Positions 26,095 through 29,712 of a stretch of 29,712 bases of DNA are shown here, piece by piece. The stretch is from positions 1-29,712 of the forward strand of contig JAGFXW010000016.1 of the NCBI GenBank assembly GCA_017861495.1, in the 5' to 3' direction. The stretch is from Bacillota bacterium. Its GTDB lineage: Bacteria > Bacillota_C > Negativicutes > CTSoil-072. The translations under genes and the position numbers were made by a program. Under the pieces are notes generated by a model. It worked only from the letters and a program-made list of their open reading frames with translations, did not search any database and was not told the DNA's origin. The first letter of the stretch is position 1. Every line of letters begins with the position of its first letter.

Positions 26095-29000
26095 ATGAAA
26101 ATGGATGTACTTTTTGCTGCTATGTGCGCAGATCCGTCAGTGGCAGCGGGAGTAAAAGCGTTCGGGTTTGCCGGCAAGCAAAGTTCCGTTTATGGATTAA
26201 CGGGAACGGTGAAGAACGCGTTTATTGCCTGCGCTTATCAAGCTGCTCCGCGTTCGACTGTGTTTGTTACCGGCAGCCGTGAAGAAGCGGAACAACTTAA
26301 GGCGGATTTAATGACTTTTTTGCCGGACAGTGTTGTGGTTGAACTTCCTGTTGGCGAAATTTCTACTTTTCAGGTGGCGGCGAAAAGCCTGGAAATTGCT
26401 GCGAAGCGCATGGACATTCTCAGCCGCTTATTACAACATGAAAGAATTATTGTTGTAGCCACTGTAGAGAGTATTGTCCAAAAAGTATTGTCTCCACAGG
26501 CCTTTTCGCAGGGGCAAATGGAGCTGAAGGCCGGTGCGGTTTTAAACCGGGAAGATTTTTTAGCGCAATTATTACGGTGTGGCTATGAGCGGGTCGATGA
26601 AGTGTCAAGCATCGGTCAGTTCAGCGTCCGAGGCGGAATCATCGATTTTTTTGCGATCAATCATGAACGGCCGATCCGGATAGAATTGTTTGGTGATGAA
26701 ATTGATTCTTTACGGGAGTTTGAACCGGAAACTCAGCGGTCACTGGATAATTTAACGGAAACAACGATTTTGCCGGTTATGGGATACTCCTACGGCAATC
26801 AAACTGCTTGCGCATTGTCGTATCTTTCGGCTGATGCGACGATTATTTTTTCCGAGCCCGCCAGGATACGGGAAGGTATTGCCAAGCTGATGGCGGAAGA
26901 ACCAGCGTTGAAAAAACAGCTTTTAGGCTGGACTGACATTATTCATGCTGCTCAAAATTGCAATATCTTGTACATTTCTCTCATGCTGCAAAAAAATCTC
27001 CATACTGAAAACCAGGAAATTATTAGTATTACGGCAAAAAATATTGCGCCTTTTCATCGGCAGATGGAAATAGTATCTAATGAATTGCAGAGTTGGCGGG
27101 AACGTAATTTTCGCCAATATATTTTCATGAGCGCGCGAGAAAAGGCGGAAGCATTACAAACCGGTTTACGGCAAGAAAATATAGAAACGGCTTATTCGCC
27201 GGAATTGAAGGATATAGCGGCCGGAAAGATACTGATAACAGACGGCACGTTGAATAGCGGGTTTGAATTGCCGCATGCCCGGCTGGTTGTGGTCACGGAG
27301 AAAGATATTTGGGGCCGGCAAAAGAAAAAGCGTCAGCCACGGTCGTCCGGCGAGCAGAAAGCCCGCTTTTTTCGTGACCTCCGGGTCGGCGATTATGTTG
27401 TTCATATTAATCACGGCATTGGTAAATATGCTGGCGTAGAGACACTTGAAATCGGCGGAGTGCATAAAGATTATTTCTTGGTCCGGTATGCGGGCGGGGA
27501 CAAAATTTATGTGCCGACCGATCAAGTTTATTTATTGCAAAAATATATCGGTTCTGAAGGAGAAGCCCCCCGGCTGAATAAAATGGGCGGCAGCGAATGG
27601 AACAGGGCCAAGAGTAAGGCTAAGGCTGCTGTTGCTGATTTGGCGCGCGACTTGCTGGTTTTATATGCAAAACGGGAATTGGAACAGGGGTATCAATTTG
27701 AACCCGACACATCCTGGCAGCGGGAGTTTGAAGATGCTTTTCCGTTTGAAGAAACGGCGGACCAATTGAACGCGATTGTCCAAATTAAAGCCGATATGGA
27801 AAAACCGCGTCCCATGGATCGCTTATTGTGCGGTGACGTGGGTTTTGGAAAAACGGAAGTTGCCATTCGTGCGGCGTTTAAAGCCGTTATGAGTGGAAAG
27901 CAGGTTGCTGTTCTAGTACCAACCACCGTGTTGGCACAGCAGCATTATCAGACCTTTTTTGGCCGCTTTTCCGGGTTTGGGCCGGTGGTTGATGTGTTAA
28001 GCCGCTTTCGTAGTGCGAAAGAACAACGGGAAACCTTGGCAAGAGTGGCCAGGGGGCAAGTTGATGTATTGATAGGAACGCACCGGATCTTGCAGTCCGA
28101 CGTTAAGTTCCAGGATCTAGGCCTTTTGATTGTGGACGAAGAACAGCGTTTTGGCGTAGCGCAAAAAGAACGTTTAAAAAAGTGGTGTGTTGGACTGGAT
28201 GTGCTTACATTGACGGCAACGCCAATCCCGCGAACGCTGCATATGTCGCTGGTCGGCGTTCGGGACATCAGTATCATTGAGACTCCGCCGGAAGACAGGT
28301 TTCCGGTGCAAACGTATGTTGTCGAATATGAAGACGAAATTATCCGGGATGCTATCCGCAGGGAATTGAAGCGTGGCGGGCAAGTGTATTACGTCTATAA
28401 TCGAATTCAAACAATCGACCGGATCCATCGCCAACTTAGCGAAATGCTGCCTGATGCAAAAATCAAAGTTGCGCATGGACAAATGCCGGAAGACATATTG
28501 GAAGAAGTCATGCTTGATTTTTATGAAGGGTCGTTCGACGTCCTGATCTGTACGAGTATTATTGAAAACGGGTTGGATATTCCAAATGCCAATACGATTG
28601 TGGTGCATGATGCAGATCGTTTTGGGTTATCGCAATTGTATCAAATGCGGGGACGGGTTGGCAGATCCCATCGGTTGTCCTTTGCCTATTTTACCTATCG
28701 GCGGGATAAAGTTTTGACAGAAATTGCTGAAAAGCGCCTGCAGGCGATTAAAGAGTTTGCGGAACTGGGATCCGGCTTTAAGATTGCCATGCGCGATCTG
28801 GAAATCCGCGGCGCCGGAAATCTTCTCGGGTCTCAACAACATGGACATATTGTCGATGTGGGCTTTGAAATGTATTGCCGGATGCTGGAAGAAGCTGTGG
28901 AAGAACTGAAAACGGGCCAGGCTGTTGAAATTGTTCCCGAACCGGTACTGGAGATTCAGGCCGATGCTTACCTTCCGGGCGATTACATTAGTGATGCGAT

Positions 29001-29397
29001 GCACAAAATTGAAATTTACCAACGGTTTGCGGCTGTTCGCAATGAGGACCAAATCCGCGAATTGGTGGATGAATTGATTGATCGCTTTGGCGAATTGCCG
29101 CCGCCGGTTTTGAGTTTGCTGGCGGTAGCGAGAATCCGGAACATGGCCCGGCAACTCGGCATCCATTCGGTGGTTGAACAGCCAACGCGTGTGGATATTG
29201 TGTTTGGCGATAAGCCGAAAGTTGCAATCGACAGCGTGTTGCAATTGCAAAAGCAATTTCCGACACGGATTACGATTAAATCCGGTCCGCCGGATATCAT
29301 TCAATACAAGACAATGCGGCTTAGTAAACCAATTTTGGATCATTTGGTAAAAGTCTTTAATGTGTTGAAAGTTCGCACGGACAATGTTTCTCTGTAG
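26095..29397 (+). CDS. mfd: Transcription-repair coupling factor Mfd
   Basis: A 1100-aa DNA translocase that removes RNA polymerase stalled at lesions and recruits UvrA. Order of domains: the N-terminal UvrB-like region (about 25-370); the RNA-polymerase-interacting CarD-like domain (about 420-500, with VGDYVVHINHGIGKYAG); the RecG-like helicase with Walker A GDVGFGKTE (Lys586) and DEEQRFG (681-687); TLTATPIPRTLH; the second RecA fold (GRVGRS); and the TRCF C-terminal domain (about 940-1080). Length is near the usual ~1150. The start is the ATG at 26095, 5 nt after a GGTGGGG site; the longer reading frame upstream overlaps the terminator and the neighbouring gene. The gene after it is a flippase with its own promoter. 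Confidence 0.96.
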   Translation: MKMDVLFAAMCADPSVAAGVKAFGFAGKQSSVYGLTGTVKNAFIACAYQAAPRSTVFVTGSREEAEQLKADLMTFLPDSVVVELPVGEISTFQVAAKSLEIAAKRMDILSRLLQHERIIVVATVESIVQKVLSPQAFSQGQMELKAGAVLNREDFLAQLLRCGYERVDEVSSIGQFSVRGGIIDFFAINHERPIRIELFGDEIDSLREFEPETQRSLDNLTETTILPVMGYSYGNQTACALSYLSADATIIFSEPARIREGIAKLMAEEPALKKQLLGWTDIIHAAQNCNILYISLMLQKNLHTENQEIISITAKNIAPFHRQMEIVSNELQSWRERNFRQYIFMSAREKAEALQTGLRQENIETAYSPELKDIAAGKILITDGTLNSGFELPHARLVVVTEKDIWGRQKKKRQPRSSGEQKARFFRDLRVGDYVVHINHGIGKYAGVETLEIGGVHKDYFLVRYAGGDKIYVPTDQVYLLQKYIGSEGEAPRLNKMGGSEWNRAKSKAKAAVADLARDLLVLYAKRELEQGYQFEPDTSWQREFEDAFPFEETADQLNAIVQIKADMEKPRPMDRLLCGDVGFGKTEVAIRAAFKAVMSGKQVAVLVPTTVLAQQHYQTFFGRFSGFGPVVDVLSRFRSAKEQRETLARVARGQVDVLIGTHRILQSDVKFQDLGLLIVDEEQRFGVAQKERLKKWCVGLDVLTLTATPIPRTLHMSLVGVRDISIIETPPEDRFPVQTYVVEYEDEIIRDAIRRELKRGGQVYYVYNRIQTIDRIHRQLSEMLPDAKIKVAHGQMPEDILEEVMLDFYEGSFDVLICTSIIENGLDIPNANTIVVHDADRFGLSQLYQMRGRVGRSHRLSFAYFTYRRDKVLTEIAEKRLQAIKEFAELGSGFKIAMRDLEIRGAGNLLGSQQHGHIVDVGFEMYCRMLEEAVEELKTGQAVEIVPEPVLEIQADAYLPGDYISDAMHKIEIYQRFAAVRNEDQIRELVDELIDRFGELPPPVLSLLAVARIRNMARQLGIHSVVEQPTRVDIVFGDKPKVAIDSVLQLQKQFPTRITIKSGPPDIIQYKTMRLSKPILDHLVKVFNVLKVRTDNVSL

Positions 29398-29406
29398 GAG
29401 TTATTC

Positions 29407-29415
29407 TGCTATAAT
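29407..29415 (+). promoter_or_regulatory. Extended -10 promoter before the flippase gene
   Basis: TGcTATAAT, a perfect extended -10 identical to that before the acyl-CoA synthetase (1619-1627). No strong -35 is visible. It lies 10 nt after the mfd stop. Confidence 0.5.
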
Positions 29416-29473
29416 ATAACAGGCGTTTTGTATTTGTATGCTGTGTAATGGATATAGAGGGGACTGACGTTTT

Positions 29474-29712
29474 TTGAGTAAAGATACCTTTTTAAAAGGT
29501 GCATTGATCCTGACGGTTGCCGGAGTTTTAGTAAAAATCATCGGTTCGGTAAACCGGATTGTTTTATCCCGCCTGTTAGGCGGTGAGGGAATCGGTTTGT
29601 ACCAAATGGCCTATCCAATTTATTTGTTGGCGCTGAGTATTTCGTCAGCCGGTATTCCGGTGGCCATTTCGATTATTGTGGCGGAGAAAGTTGCCCGGCG
29701 TGATTTTCGGGG
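29474..29712 (+). CDS. SpoVB/MurJ-type polysaccharide flippase, N-terminal part (cut by window edge)
   Basis: A frame opening at the TTG at 29474 runs 79 codons to the window edge. It starts SKDTFLKGALILTVAGVLVK and includes IGSVNRIVLSRLLGGEGIGLY and SSAGIPVAISIIVAEKV, the N-terminal signature of the MOP-superfamily lipid flippases (SpoVB / putative polysaccharide biosynthesis protein). They move lipid-linked cell-wall or sugar precursors across the membrane. The first two transmembrane segments are visible. A stop codon lies three codons upstream in this frame, and GAGGGG (29457-29462) is 11 nt before the TTG. The presence of a SpoVB-like gene suits a spore-forming relative but is not proof of sporulation. 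Confidence 0.88.
   Translation, partial: MSKDTFLKGALILTVAGVLVKIIGSVNRIVLSRLLGGEGIGLYQMAYPIYLLALSISSAGIPVAISIIVAEKVARRDFR

Noticed and set aside
28627..29343. 238-codon open frame on the reverse strand inside mfd
   Set aside because: No start signal and no recognisable domain; antisense shadow.

Overview
This is chromosomal DNA of moderate GC from a low-GC Gram-positive lineage. The gene content points to a Negativicutes/Sporomusaceae-like anaerobe: an LL-diaminopimelate aminotransferase (DapL), formate-tetrahydrofolate ligase (Fhs), the single-chain clostridial-type FGAM synthase, the long E. coli-type SpeD, the Firmicutes block ywiB(DUF1934)-argS-rpoE-pyrG, and a SpoVB-like flippase after mfd. 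The lineage is an inference from gene families and was not tested. I saw no IS element, phage gene, CRISPR array, rRNA or tRNA. This is mostly housekeeping DNA, and the novelty lies in leaders, operators and a few uncharacterised proteins.

Layout. 1-3240: 5' part of dapL (minus), divergent mutY, then an acyl-CoA synthetase ending in a bidirectional terminator. 3265-7032: an IclR-family regulator (minus) divergent from panB, with operator-like repeats between them, then fhs, ending in a terminator with two alternative right arms. 7107-9607: an FAD/NAD(P) oxidoreductase with a nitroreductase (likely operon), then a small double zinc-ribbon protein behind a potentially pseudoknotted leader. 9649-14552: a LysR regulator divergent from a 1258-aa purL, closed by a 40-bp perfect palindrome. 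14553-16925: a class I/II aminotransferase and speD, each with its own promoter. 17006-21290: a TTGGCA-N17-TATAAT promoter driving DUF1934-argS, then a short RNA polymerase delta-like protein and pyrG, and a strong terminator. 21310-25230: sppA, a Yip1-family membrane protein and a 788-aa lipoprotein with a polysaccharide-deacetylase-like region. 25236-29712: a compact structured element, an unrecognised cysteine-rich protein with duplicated CxC/CxxC motifs, a terminator abutting mfd, mfd itself, and the start of a SpoVB/MurJ-type flippase.

How the genes relate. panB and fhs both use tetrahydrofolate one-carbon units. purL and pyrG supply purine and CTP synthesis. mutY and mfd are DNA repair. 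sppA, the Yip1 protein, the lipoprotein and the flippase concern the envelope.

Second-look items: the structured element at 25236-25309 with the duplicated zinc-ribbon protein behind it; the pseudoknot-capable leader of the other zinc-ribbon gene (9098-9191); intrinsic terminators lying about 20 nt upstream of the sppA and mfd start codons; the tandem operator-like repeats upstream of panB; and a delta-like protein without the long acidic tail. No clearly new multi-gene system was found.
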